A DNA stretch of 64,000 nucleotides, from assembly GCF_003610015.1 (NCBI RefSeq), contig NZ_AP018933.1:2266035-2330034 (forward strand), read 5' to 3'. The notes beneath the pieces are model-generated. The model was not told where the DNA came from and did not search any database. It saw nothing but the letters and a program-made list of their open reading frames with translations. The stretch's first letter is position 1, and each line of letters begins with the position of its first letter. This DNA is from Zymobacter palmae (GTDB lineage: Bacteria > Pseudomonadota > Gammaproteobacteria > Pseudomonadales > Halomonadaceae). A program made the position numbers and the translations under genes. Shown here in pieces: positions 24,433 through 33,548 of this stretch.

Positions 24433-24941
24433 CCCTTGCGGTGCTGGGCATCGGCAGCAATATTGGCCGCGAACACAATATTCGCACGGCGCTTGATGCG
24501 CTCAGCACTGCGCTGGGGCCATTGGCATTGTCACCTATCGTTGAAAGTGACCCTGTGGGCTACGACTCGACAAGCCGCTTCTACAATATAGTAGTAGGGG
24601 TCGAAACAGACCAAAAATTTCAGGAAGTTAAGGCGCTGTGCAAGCGGCTTGAACGTCAGAGCGGCCGCCGTACCGATGAACCGCGTTTCAGCCCCAAGAC
24701 GCTGGATATCGACGTGCTACTATGGGGTGATGAAGTGACCTCAGGCGATCAACACCCCATACTGCCTCATCCTGATATCGAGCGATTCGCACATGTGCTG
24801 TGCCCCCTCGCCCTGCTCTACCCCGATGCGACACACCCAGTCGAGAGAGTGTCGTACAAAGCACTATGGGAACAACGTAAAGCCGACCTGCCCGTGCTGA
24901 CAGTGCTGCCGCCATCGGTGCTTACTCACCCCGCTGTATAA
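24429..24941 (+). CDS. folK: 2-amino-4-hydroxy-6-hydroxymethyldihydropteridine pyrophosphokinase
   Basis: The 170-residue kinase transfers pyrophosphate from ATP to the FolB product. GIGSNIGREHNIRTALDAL is the N-terminal motif, FYNIVVGVET the central strand, and RRTDEPRFSPKTLDIDVLLW the signature with the acidic DIDVLLW metal site, followed by LPHPDIERFAHVLCPL. It starts within the last codons of folB. A 787-base spacer without a credible gene follows. Confidence 0.95.
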   Translation: MTLAVLGIGSNIGREHNIRTALDALSTALGPLALSPIVESDPVGYDSTSRFYNIVVGVETDQKFQEVKALCKRLERQSGRRTDEPRFSPKTLDIDVLLWGDEVTSGDQHPILPHPDIERFAHVLCPLALLYPDATHPVERVSYKALWEQRKADLPVLTVLPPSVLTHPAV

Positions 24942-25206
24942 TTGCAGGCAGCCTTATCGACTCATCATTTCACTGCCATCGGTAACGGAACGGGCCATCC
25001 TCAAGCAAAGTGCCAGTACGCTATGCGGACTAGCTCATAGTATGAGCCCTGAAGTTAGTATGGTATGGGCTCTGGAGTGACCGATATTCCCCTGCGCTAT
25101 GGACAAGAAGCGCTATCCCATTCGCCACTGAGCATTGATCAGCCCTATTTGCGGGAGGCTCTTATCTACCCGTTCAGCCGCTGAGGACGACAACACGCAC
25201 CCATAA

Positions 25207-25520
25207 GACTGGCGTGCCCGCGGCGCCTACGTGCGTTGCCCCACAATAGGCATACATAGGCCACACTGCCGCGACTGAACTTCATCACCCTCGTCCACCG
25301 AAGGATACACACCAGCAAGGCCCACATGCCCGCAGCACCTACGCGCGTTGCCCCACAATAGGCAAGGCCGCACCGCTGCGACTGAACTTCATCACTCTCG
25401 CCCACCGAAGGACACACACCAGCAAGGCCGGCATGACCCCGGCACCTACGTGCGTTGCCCCACAATAGGCAGAGGCCACACCGCGGCGGCTAAACCTCAT
25501 CACTATCATTCACCGAACAA
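25207..25520. repeat. Three imperfect tandem copies of a ~107-112-bp unit
   Basis: The segment holding GCGTTGCCCCACAATAGGCA recurs at about 25233, 25345 and 25452 (periods 112 and 107 bases), each followed by a diverged GGCC-CACC-CTGAACTTCATCAC-CACCGAAGGA-ACACACCAGCAAGGCC block; the third copy is less complete. The unit is too long and too diverged for CRISPR. A minus-strand frame (25166-25465) repeats WGNARR-RGHA, but its unit lengths are not both multiples of three and it lacks coding character, so I treat the array as non-coding. It dominates the 24942-25728 spacer, in which I see no other gene. Confidence 0.8.
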
Positions 25521-25537
25521 GGCCTATGAACGATAGT

Positions 25538-25553
25538 GCTAACGATCGTTAGC
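25538..25553. repeat. Perfect 16-bp palindrome
   Basis: GCTAACGATCGTTAGC is its own reverse complement with no spacer. It lies just after the tandem array and upstream-distal to the cca 3' end. It could be a protein-binding site or the tip of a small hairpin. Confidence 0.6.
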
Positions 25554-25728
25554 CCCGCGGAACTTCCGTTGCTTCTCATTGCATGCAGGAAGTACGCCGA
25601 TAGGCGCTGCCGTTCATTCTTTGCCAACCTTTGCTAACAGCACAGGCTGTAGTCATCAGACATATTGGGCCGATGCTTAGATACAGACGAGAGTAAGAAC
25701 CGTTCACCGAGCTGATGCCGAGCAGGGG

Positions 25729-26871
25729 TCAGTTCAACGCGTCTTCGACCAGCTGTTGGCGTTTAGCAGCAATGGCCTGCCCCAAGGCAGCCCCCTGGTA
25801 ACCCTCGGCCATCAACGCTTGAGGGGAAATGGCGCGGGCATCCTGCGCGAGTTGCTGAAGCTGCTTGCCATCGACGTCAATGCCACAGACGGACAGCAGT
25901 GGCAGGATATCGGTCAGGCGGTCTGGATGACGCCAGATATCCAGACGGTCGAAGCCAGCAAGCACTTGTTCGGCCTTCTGAGGACGGGTATGCCACAGTG
26001 ATACGATCACGGTCAGCTGGCGCGCCAGCAACCGATATTCATTCGGTGTTTTCAGCCCTCGACACAGAGACTCGACCGCATCTTCCGGCAGCGCACTCAA
26101 CAGCAACGCCCATACCGCCTGCGGCTGTGTAGGGCCTTGGCAAGTGATGTCAGCAGTGCCCAACGATGCAAGGTAGGCCGTTAATCGCTCAATTCCCACT
26201 GCTAATGCGCTCGTCGATAACTCTGGGATAACAACGGCCAGTGCACCGGTACGTTCCAGCAGTTCGAAATAGGCGTCGGGATGGCGTTCGCCCAGTGCCT
26301 TTTCGGTTTCCTTCCATACCCGCTCAGCCACGAGGTGATTCAGCTCGCCGCTGCGTACCATCCCACAGATCAGCGCTTCCGTTTCAGGCGCTACTGAAAA
26401 GCCGTACTGGTGATAGCGCGCGAGAAATCGTGCCGTGCGTAGCACACGCAGCGGGTCTTCAGCGAAGGCATCACTGACATGGCGAAGCTGACGCGCGTCG
26501 AGGTCGCGCTTGCCGCCATAGGGATCGACAAGCTGCCCATCGGGAGTCTGCGCGATAGCATTGATGGTCAAATCGCGACGCTTGAGATCATCTTCCAGCG
26601 TTACGTCTGGTGCCGCATGGACGGAAAAGCCTGTATAGCCGTGCCCCGATTTGCGCTCGGTTCGCGCTAGGGCATGCTCTTCATGCGTTTCCGGATGCAG
26701 GAAGACGGGGAAGTCCTTGCCAACGTTGCGGAATCCGCGTGACAGCATGTCTTCCGGTGTCGCGCCAACAACGACCCAGTCACGCTCATGCCATGGGTGC
26801 CCCAGCAGCTGATCGCGCACAGCGCCACCTACCAGATATACATCCAACCCTTGCGTCGGCCTGTCGGTCAT
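25729..26871 (-). CDS. cca: CCA tRNA nucleotidyltransferase
   Basis: The 380-residue enzyme builds or repairs the 3' CCA of tRNAs. The class II nucleotidyltransferase head is complete: YLVGGAVRDQLLG, then HERDWVVVG with the catalytic acidic pair, DDLKRRDLTINAIA, VDPYGGKRDLDAR and PLRVLRTARFLARY. The C-terminal half lacks any His...HD metal motif, unlike the E. coli protein whose HD domain gives phosphatase and phosphodiesterase activity. The ATG at 26871 is preferred to a TTG at 26880; it begins 5 bases after the stop of the rhodanese gene, so the two form an operon. Confidence 0.93.
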   Translation of the reverse strand: MTDRPTQGLDVYLVGGAVRDQLLGHPWHERDWVVVGATPEDMLSRGFRNVGKDFPVFLHPETHEEHALARTERKSGHGYTGFSVHAAPDVTLEDDLKRRDLTINAIAQTPDGQLVDPYGGKRDLDARQLRHVSDAFAEDPLRVLRTARFLARYHQYGFSVAPETEALICGMVRSGELNHLVAERVWKETEKALGERHPDAYFELLERTGALAVVIPELSTSALAVGIERLTAYLASLGTADITCQGPTQPQAVWALLLSALPEDAVESLCRGLKTPNEYRLLARQLTVIVSLWHTRPQKAEQVLAGFDRLDIWRHPDRLTDILPLLSVCGIDVDGKQLQQLAQDARAISPQALMAEGYQGAALGQAIAAKRQQLVEDALN

Positions 26872-26876
26872 CTTCT

Positions 26877-27215
26877 TCAACTCTCTTTTTCTGTCGCTAC
26901 CAGCCTGTCAGGGGCGTACTGCCGCAGCCCCTCGATGCCATCTTCCAGACTGTAGACGGCCGTAAATCCCAGCTGATCCAGCCACATGGCTGCGTGTCGG
27001 CTGGTTCGTCCTCGGCGGCACACCAGTACAACCGGTGTATCGTGCGCGGTTTGTTCGGCAAAACGCCGCAACCGTATACAGTCATAGTGTTGACTGCCAG
27101 GGATATGAAGGCGGTCAAACTGCTCTCGAGGACGGATATCCAGCAACCGAATGGAAGACGGCTGCTGTGCCAGTGCATCAATGAGGGCCTCGCGGCTCAA
27201 AGTCTTCCATGTCAT
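26877..27215 (-). CDS. Rhodanese-domain sulfurtransferase, GlpE-like
   Basis: This single-domain rhodanese of 112 residues has LLDIRPREQFDRLHIPGS as the first conserved block and the active loop CRRGRTS with candidate catalytic Cys66. It would move sulfane sulfur, for example from thiosulfate to a thiol acceptor. Size fits GlpE (108 residues in E. coli), but the loop is not the CYHGNSS of GlpE, so the substrate is open. It lies between apaH and cca with short gaps, which fits a common transcript. Confidence 0.82.
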   Translation of the reverse strand: MTWKTLSREALIDALAQQPSSIRLLDIRPREQFDRLHIPGSQHYDCIRLRRFAEQTAHDTPVVLVCRRGRTSRHAAMWLDQLGFTAVYSLEDGIEGLRQYAPDRLVATEKES

Positions 27216-27277
27216 AGGAGCATCTCCATCAATAATGGTCTGGCGACCGGTAGTGAATGGAAAACCCTAACGGTGTT

Positions 27278-28105
27278 TCAGCGAAGTTCCGAGGGCACTT
27301 CCACACGCTGCCCCGTTTCAAGCACGACGGCAGCCAGCGCATTGCCCCACACGCAGCCACTGTCCGTTGCAATAACGTCAATGGCAGCACCATCGGCATG
27401 CCCTTGCAGCGCGGCCCAGTGCCCGAAGACGATCCGCAGATCATCACGACGAGGATAGGCAAACCACGGTGCTAACCCTGCCGGTGCGTTCTGTGCCGAT
27501 GCCTTCGCGTTGAAATCCAGTGTGCCATCTGCGGTGATGAAACGCATCCGTGTCAGCGTATTGGTAATCGCACGCAGCCTGTCCCACCCTGTCAGTGATT
27601 CATCGAAACGAGCGGGCGCATTGCCGTGCATGTGCGATATGAACATCGCCCAGTCGTCGCTCTGCAGCGCACGTTCGATTTCACGTGCACGGCTGCGCGC
27701 TTGTTCAAGCGTCCACTGCGGTGGGAGCCCGGCATGAGTCATCACCGTACGCGTGCCGGCGATGAGGCCATCGACCAGTAGTGACTGATGGCGCAACCAG
27801 TCGATCCATTCATCACAATCAGGTGCATCAAGGATAGCGTCCAGCGTGTCACCCTTGCGTGGCTGAACCACACCCTGACTCACGGCCAGCAGGTTGAGGT
27901 CGTGGTTACCGAGCACCACGCGCGCTTTTAGCTGCCGCGCCATGCGCAGACACCCCATTGAGTCCGGTCCACGATTGATGAGATCGCCAACCAGCCATAG
28001 TGCATCATGCACCGCATCGAAGGCGACGGCATCAAGCAATCGCTCGAACGTAGCGCGGCAACCGTGCAGGTCCCCGATCACGATAGTCCGTCGAGATTCC
28101 GTCAT
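27278..28105 (-). CDS. apaH: Symmetrical bis(5'-nucleosyl)-tetraphosphatase
   Basis: The 275-residue phosphoesterase hydrolyses Ap4A to two ADP and can decap Np4-RNAs. The metallophosphatase motifs are IVIGDLHGC, WLVGDLINRGPDS and VVLGNHDLNLLA, with later VMTHAGLPPQW and IVFGHWAALQG. The ATG at 28105 has AAGGAGA upstream; a 60-residue N-terminal extension in the same frame overlaps rsmA and is not credible. In E. coli apaG lies between rsmA and apaH; here only 61 bases separate them. Confidence 0.96.
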   Translation of the reverse strand: MTESRRTIVIGDLHGCRATFERLLDAVAFDAVHDALWLVGDLINRGPDSMGCLRMARQLKARVVLGNHDLNLLAVSQGVVQPRKGDTLDAILDAPDCDEWIDWLRHQSLLVDGLIAGTRTVMTHAGLPPQWTLEQARSRAREIERALQSDDWAMFISHMHGNAPARFDESLTGWDRLRAITNTLTRMRFITADGTLDFNAKASAQNAPAGLAPWFAYPRRDDLRIVFGHWAALQGHADGAAIDVIATDSGCVWGNALAAVVLETGQRVEVPSELR

Positions 28106-28166
28106 ACTGTCTCCTTCTGTCATAGCGCGCATGTGCGAAACACTGAATGGGATACGCTTGGTGGCC

Positions 28167-28997
28167 TTACTCGGCGTCAGCAGCCGGTGCTGAGCGGAAC
28201 ACGTGGTTGGCCATCGTGACCCACTCTTCGAGCGTGAGCACTTCTGGACGCTTCGCAGGGTCGATGCCCAGCGCGATGATGTCATCGGCGGACAACGTGC
28301 CTTTCAGATTATTGCGCAGTGTCTTGCGTCGCTGCGAGAACCCCTGTCGCACAATGGATTCGAACGTTTCGTAATCATCGGCAGGGTGAGGCAGTGTGTT
28401 ATGCGGTATCAGGCGCACAATGGCCGAATCCACTTTCGGACGCGGTACGAACGCTTCCGGCGGCACGAGGAACAGTTCGTCGACATGACAGAAATACTGC
28501 GTCATAACCGACAGGCGTCCCCACGAATTGCTGCCCGGAGTGGCGGCCAGACGCTGCACCACTTCCTTTTGCAGCATGAAGTGCATGTCCTTGATCGCAC
28601 CGCGTGAAGCCAGCAGGTGGAAGATCAGCGGCGTCGAAATGTTATAGGGCAAGTTACCCACCACACGCAGCGGCTCCCCTTCTCCACGCAGCGCATGGAA
28701 ATCGAACTTCAGGGCATCAGCGTTGTGCAGACGGAATCCCGGATAAGCAAAGAACTGGGTGCGCAGACCCGTAATCAGATCGCGGTCCAGCTCGATGGCA
28801 TCAAGGTCGCCAGTCGCATCCAACAGCATCTCAGTAATAGCCCCCTGCCCTGGGCCGATCTCGACCAGACGATCGCCGTCACGCGGACGGATGGAGGAAA
28901 CGATGCGTGAAATGATGCCGGTATCACGCAGGAAGTTCTGGCCGAAACGCTTGCGGGCGCGGTGACCGCCCGTCGGCAGCCATGATGATGAACTCAT
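28167..28997 (-). CDS. rsmA: 16S rRNA (adenine-1518/1519-N6)-dimethyltransferase
   Basis: The 276-residue KsgA-type enzyme dimethylates two adenines in the last 16S hairpin. RKRFGQNFL precedes the SAM site VEIGPGQGAIT, then DAIELDRDL, the catalytic VGNLPYNISTPL, and PPEAFVPRPKVDSAIV. The C-terminal helical domain is complete (QGFSQRRKTLRNNLKG). It is downstream of surA, where E. coli has pdxA between them. Confidence 0.97.
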   Translation of the reverse strand: MSSSSWLPTGGHRARKRFGQNFLRDTGIISRIVSSIRPRDGDRLVEIGPGQGAITEMLLDATGDLDAIELDRDLITGLRTQFFAYPGFRLHNADALKFDFHALRGEGEPLRVVGNLPYNISTPLIFHLLASRGAIKDMHFMLQKEVVQRLAATPGSNSWGRLSVMTQYFCHVDELFLVPPEAFVPRPKVDSAIVRLIPHNTLPHPADDYETFESIVRQGFSQRRKTLRNNLKGTLSADDIIALGIDPAKRPEVLTLEEWVTMANHVFRSAPAADAE

Positions 28998-29095
28998 AAT
29001 AAAACCTTGCTCTGCCGCTACCCGCGGCGCATGACGCTCTGCTAGGGCACGCCGAACTCTGCGCGCCCATCAACAAAACGGTTATCGTGAAACCA

Positions 29096-29122
29096 CAGCG
29101 GCACCCACAAGGGGTGCCGCTG
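29096..29122 (-). terminator. Hairpin after surA
   Basis: CAGCGGCACCC pairs perfectly with GGGTGCCGCTG around a short loop, 80 bases past the surA stop. The U-run on the minus strand is weak (TGGTTT), so partial readthrough into rsmA is likely. Confidence 0.6.
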
Positions 29123-29200
29123 CACTTGGAATGGGAACGCCATGTTACCACTGTCGCCGTGGGACGGCAGCGCCTAACATGCGCACCATAACGCTACGCC

Positions 29201-30592
29201 TTACTGCTGTTCAGCAGGCTGAGGAGCGGGGGCACTGACGCCATTACTGTCTTGCGGGTAAAGGCGGTTATCGATGTATGCCCCAGCCTTCAGTTCCTGC
29301 AGCCAGCCATCCAGATCTTCTTCGGCCTTGCGCTGGAAAATGGCACGACGCGCCTGTTCACGTTCAAACTGTACCGTGACGTCCTGAGTGCGACGTCCTT
29401 CGACCTCAATCAGGTGCCAGCCGAACGGAGACTGTACAGGCCCCATCAGCTTGCCTTCTGGTGCGGTCTTCAGCACCTGCGCAAAGCTCGGCACCATGTC
29501 GTCGGCATCGACCCAGCCCAGCTCGCCGCCACTCAGTGCGGTACCGTGATCGTCGCTATTGGCCTTGGCCAGCGTAGCGAAATCTTCACCGCTCAGGATG
29601 CGCTGTTTGATGGACGAGGCCTGCTGCAGAGCTTCCTGCTGCGAACGGATCGGATTCGGCGCAATCAGGATATGGCGCGCCTTGTACTGCTGCACGATAT
29701 GGCGCTGAACGTCACGGCCACGTCGATCAACCAGCTTGACCAGATGGAAACCACTGCCGCTTCGAATTGGTGCGCTGACTTCGCCAACAGTCATGTTCGG
29801 TACTGCATTGGCGAAGATAGTCGGCATGTCGTCACGACGACGCCAGCCCAGATCGCCTCCAGAGAAGGCATCGTTACCGGACGAACCGGCAGCCGCTGCG
29901 GTCTGGAAGTCCTCGCCATCGGCAATCGCACGGCGCAGCTGCTCAATGCGCTGCTGGGCGGCCGCCACTTGTTCGGCGTTCGGGTTTTCTGGCAGCGGCA
30001 CGAGGATGTGTGCCAGATGATATTCAACGTTTTGCGCCGTTGCCATGCGCGCCAGATACTGATCAATCTCTTGGTCTGTGACACGCACCTGACCCGCAAC
30101 GCTGCCCTGCTGCACCATGCTCAGCAGCATTTCACGGCGAATCTGTTCGCGCACGTCGGAGAAGCGATATCCCTGCCGTTCCAGTGAATCGATGAACTGG
30201 TTAACGGTCATGTGATTATTGGCGGCAATGCCCTGCAGCGCGTTATTAAACTGTTCATCGGAAACGCTCAGATGCGCGCGGGTGGCCATCTGCAGCTGGA
30301 TATCTTCCAGAATCAGACGGTCGAGCACCTGCTGACGCAGCGCTTCTGGTGCAGGCTGAGCGATGCCGCGCTGCTGAAGCTGGGTTGCCACCTGGCGAAC
30401 GCGCTTGTCCAGGTCGCTGCGCATGATGACATCCTGATTGACGATGGCAGCGATGCCATCGACCGGTTCAGCCGGAGCGGCATTCACCGTAGCGGCACTG
30501 CCAAGCAGACAGGCCATCCCCAAAGATGCCAGCAGTCGCTTACCTTTGGAACGCTGCGCGATACCTTCCATGTCATGGCCTTTCTTCATCAT
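29201..30592 (-). CDS. surA: Periplasmic chaperone and peptidyl-prolyl isomerase SurA
   Basis: The 463-residue protein escorts outer-membrane proteins, including LptD encoded just upstream, to the BAM machine. A signal peptide (about 1-39, KGKRLLASLGMACLLGSA...VNA) is followed by the SurA N-domain (VDGIAAIVNQDVIMRSDLDK), then two parvulin domains (about 190-285 and 300-400), each with the HILV/HILI start and a GGDLGW or GGELGW segment. The tail is Pro/Gln-rich. ATG codons at 30592, 30589 and 30571 are all possible starts. Confidence 0.97.
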   Translation of the reverse strand: MMKKGHDMEGIAQRSKGKRLLASLGMACLLGSAATVNAAPAEPVDGIAAIVNQDVIMRSDLDKRVRQVATQLQQRGIAQPAPEALRQQVLDRLILEDIQLQMATRAHLSVSDEQFNNALQGIAANNHMTVNQFIDSLERQGYRFSDVREQIRREMLLSMVQQGSVAGQVRVTDQEIDQYLARMATAQNVEYHLAHILVPLPENPNAEQVAAAQQRIEQLRRAIADGEDFQTAAAAGSSGNDAFSGGDLGWRRRDDMPTIFANAVPNMTVGEVSAPIRSGSGFHLVKLVDRRGRDVQRHIVQQYKARHILIAPNPIRSQQEALQQASSIKQRILSGEDFATLAKANSDDHGTALSGGELGWVDADDMVPSFAQVLKTAPEGKLMGPVQSPFGWHLIEVEGRRTQDVTVQFEREQARRAIFQRKAEEDLDGWLQELKAGAYIDNRLYPQDSNGVSAPAPQPAEQQ

Positions 30593-30693
30593 ATGAACCC
30601 TTGCGGTCTGTCAGAGGCATAGCGCCTCGTGTGTCCGTTCGTTAGGTAGTGCTGCCGAACCTCGCCATCATGCGGGGCTCGGCAAGCGGGCAC

Positions 30694-33138
30694 TTACTGG
30701 AAAAGTACCGGATCGTAGCCTTCAATGGCCTGCTGGTAGTAGGTTTCAGGCTTGTTGCCGAGCCCACCTAGCCCTTTCAGCATGAAACGCAGGAAGATGC
30801 CTCGTTTGAGTTCATCGTCCGCAATGGTGTTGGTGGTGTCATTGTCATCGCGATAAACACGCCATGCCACCTCAACCGCATAACAGCAATCGTTGTACTG
30901 AACACCGGCCAGCGCTTCAAGCGAGCGATCGTTGGTGTGATCGTACAGATAGCGCCCAACCACTGAGAACGGCCCATTCACCTTGAGTGCGAACGAGGTG
31001 TCGTACTCTTCACGGTTGTAGCCCAAACGGTCGTCCAGATCGCCTGACGGATCAAAGTCTTTCACCTGCCAGCGGTAGCCGAGATTGAAGATACGACCGG
31101 CCGGGTGCTGGTAGTGCAGATAGACTTCATTGCGTTCCGTTTGACCGCGTTCGGTATCAAAGAAGTTGGCATAGCGGACGCGGTAACGATCATTGATGTT
31201 CCACGTGAGCTGACCGATCGCAGGTGAATTCTTGCGATGGTTCATGTACCAGTAATCGCTTTTCGGATCGTTGAAGTTCTTGCTGGGATCGTTGTCGGTG
31301 ACTTTTCGGTCTTCGAAGTAGCGACTTTGACCAATAGAAGCGGTAAATCGTTCACGACCGGTCGCATCTTCAAGGAAACGCGAACTGACACCGTAGGACA
31401 GTTTATTGACGTCACCGATGCGGTCGATGCCGTTGAAACGGAACGGCGTCCACAGCTGTGACCATGACGGCGACAGGTAGTCGGTATCGAAGGTCGGCAG
31501 ATTGTCTTGATCGCGATGCGGCACGTAGGCGTAGTACAGGCGCGGTTCCAACGTCTGGCGCCAATCGCTGCCAAACAGGTGCGTCGGACGCTCAAAGACT
31601 AACCCAGAATCAACGCTGAGCACCGGTACAGCACGGCCCGGGGACTTGTCCCAATCACGATTGCCGGCCTGCTTCCAATCAAGCTGATACTGAGTCAGGT
31701 ACATCTGCGCACGCGGCTCGAAGAAGCCCCAAGACGGTGCGCGACGGTAGCCAATAGCGGGGGCAAGATTGAGACGCGCCCCGGTCACCGCTTCGGTTGG
31801 ATCAATGCCGCTGTTGTTCCATCTCACGTCACGAGTGAAGTTGGTAACGTTGCTGTTCCATTCCTCGTAGGTGCCGCTCGGCTGGTGCCACGAGGCATTG
31901 GCCGACAAGGACGGCAGTTCATAGAACGGCTTGTCTTTGTCCTTCACGGGGAAGTCCATGACCTGATAGCCACGGGCACGGGCCTGCAGGTGCCATACAT
32001 CGCCCTGATAGTCGATCTGGGCACGACGTTCGAGGTTGTCGGTGTTCTGCTCGGCAAACGTGGAGCCGAAATCTTCGAAGTAGTTGCCATCGCTGGCGGC
32101 ACCGTAGCGCAGCTGGTAGGTCGTGCGCGCGTTGAACGAGCCGTCATGTTGGAAGTTGATATACCAGCGTTTCTTCTGACGCAGCAGCTCATAGTTGCTG
32201 TCGTCGCGTGAACCACCCTTGTCACTGTTAAGGTAGTTGCCATCAATCGTGCCGCGATCGGTATCAAACAGATAACGGAACTGACCGCCCATCACTAGGC
32301 CGCGGCGCGCCATATAACGCGGATACAGCGTGGCATCGTAATTGGGCGCTAGGTTGAGATAGATGGGCTGAAGGTAATCAAAGCCGTTGCTGTTGCTATA
32401 GCCCACTGAGGGGTAGAGCATCCCGGTCAAGCGACGATCGTCGATCGGGAAGCGCACCCACGGCCAGTAGAATACGGGGACATCGTAGAAGCGCAGCGTG
32501 GAATGCGTCGCGGTACCGTAACCCGCTGCACGGTTGATGACGACGTTATGACCGTTGAGCGTCCACAAGCGACTCTGCGGTTCGCAGGTCGTGAACGAGC
32601 CGCTTAGGATTCGGTACTGACCATCGTTGAGACGTTCGAGGCGTTGGGCATTCCCGCGCAGACGCGCCTGATGGAAAACAAAGTAGGCGCGCTGAACGTC
32701 GGCGGCCTGATTATTGAGGCCGAATTCCCCCTGATCGCCGCGCACCAGCACGCCCGGCTGACGGTAGGTGATCGGTCCCTGCAGGTCGACCTTGCTGCGG
32801 TCGTTGGCTAGCGTCGCCTGCGACGCCTGCAACTGCTGTTCACCCTGACGCAGAATGACGCGACCGTTCAGCTCGGTCTGCCCTTCACTGCCGTAGGTCG
32901 CCGTGTCGGATTGTCCACGCACGTGCCCTGCTTCGGCCGCTGGCGCTAGCAGGTAATCGGGCATGACATAGTGCCCCTGACAGACTTCTCCTGCCGGGCG
33001 ATCGCTGCCCCATGCCACCCAGTCAAGCTGATCGGCGGGAAGGCTGGCGAGATCTTCGGCGTTAACCAGCGTCCCTACGCCGGCTACCGAAACGACGCCT
33101 GCCAGCCACGCCACTGTACGAAAGGTGCGCTGCCCCAT
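30694..33138 (-). CDS. lptD: LPS-assembly outer-membrane protein LptD
   Basis: The 814-residue protein inserts lipopolysaccharide into the outer leaflet together with lipoprotein LptE. A signal peptide (cleavage near Ala27) precedes Cys53, the beta-jellyroll N-domain (ATYGSEGQTELNGRVIL, FGLNNQ), Cys in SFTTCEP, the FYWPWVRFPIDDRRLTGMLYPS segment that begins the barrel, and a C-terminal CC pair (NDCCYAVEV) for the inter-domain disulfides. The protein ends in a beta-strand with terminal Phe-Gln. It heads the lptD-surA-rsmA-apaH cluster. Confidence 0.96.
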   Translation of the reverse strand: MGQRTFRTVAWLAGVVSVAGVGTLVNAEDLASLPADQLDWVAWGSDRPAGEVCQGHYVMPDYLLAPAAEAGHVRGQSDTATYGSEGQTELNGRVILRQGEQQLQASQATLANDRSKVDLQGPITYRQPGVLVRGDQGEFGLNNQAADVQRAYFVFHQARLRGNAQRLERLNDGQYRILSGSFTTCEPQSRLWTLNGHNVVINRAAGYGTATHSTLRFYDVPVFYWPWVRFPIDDRRLTGMLYPSVGYSNSNGFDYLQPIYLNLAPNYDATLYPRYMARRGLVMGGQFRYLFDTDRGTIDGNYLNSDKGGSRDDSNYELLRQKKRWYINFQHDGSFNARTTYQLRYGAASDGNYFEDFGSTFAEQNTDNLERRAQIDYQGDVWHLQARARGYQVMDFPVKDKDKPFYELPSLSANASWHQPSGTYEEWNSNVTNFTRDVRWNNSGIDPTEAVTGARLNLAPAIGYRRAPSWGFFEPRAQMYLTQYQLDWKQAGNRDWDKSPGRAVPVLSVDSGLVFERPTHLFGSDWRQTLEPRLYYAYVPHRDQDNLPTFDTDYLSPSWSQLWTPFRFNGIDRIGDVNKLSYGVSSRFLEDATGRERFTASIGQSRYFEDRKVTDNDPSKNFNDPKSDYWYMNHRKNSPAIGQLTWNINDRYRVRYANFFDTERGQTERNEVYLHYQHPAGRIFNLGYRWQVKDFDPSGDLDDRLGYNREEYDTSFALKVNGPFSVVGRYLYDHTNDRSLEALAGVQYNDCCYAVEVAWRVYRDDNDTTNTIADDELKRGIFLRFMLKGLGGLGNKPETYYQQAIEGYDPVLFQ

Positions 33139-33548
33139 CTTTTTCGTGTCCTTACGTCCGATTTCCGTCTGAATACCGTATCATTGACCGGTAAGCTCTA
33201 TGCTATCGACAGCATCAGGTCTGCCAGTGTACCCACGGCCATATGACGTCATGTGTCTTTATAGAATGAAACTCACACTCACGACGTGAATCCTGAGGTG
33301 GAAGTCTACAGGCAGGTCTTATCTCGACACCAGCCTGCGCAGAGCATGCCCGCCTCTTCTGCACGTTGGCATCAGCAGGCCTTGGCCTTCCATTGTTCAT
33401 ATCATACAGGCATTGTATCTCATCATGCGCCATGATGCGGTGCCCGTTCATGCATCACGCGCTAAAGCGCACTATGCTATTTCGCCAGTGGCGAAGCCCT
33501 TCATGCGGTGCCTTCGCGCTTTTCCGGACATACTCAACAGGAGTGGAT
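33139..33548. other. Divergent intergenic region lptD / PerM-like gene
   Basis: The 410 bases should contain both promoters. I looked for a sigma-E type promoter for lptD and did not see one that I would defend. No RNA gene or repeat is evident. Confidence 0.5.

Noticed and set aside
25207-25520. CRISPR array
   Set aside because: The units are about 110 bases, only three, diverged along their length, without a short constant repeat and unique spacers, and no cas gene is near.
26610-27458. 282-residue open frame on the plus strand
   Set aside because: It crosses antisense over cca, the rhodanese gene and apaH, so it cannot be a real gene alongside them.
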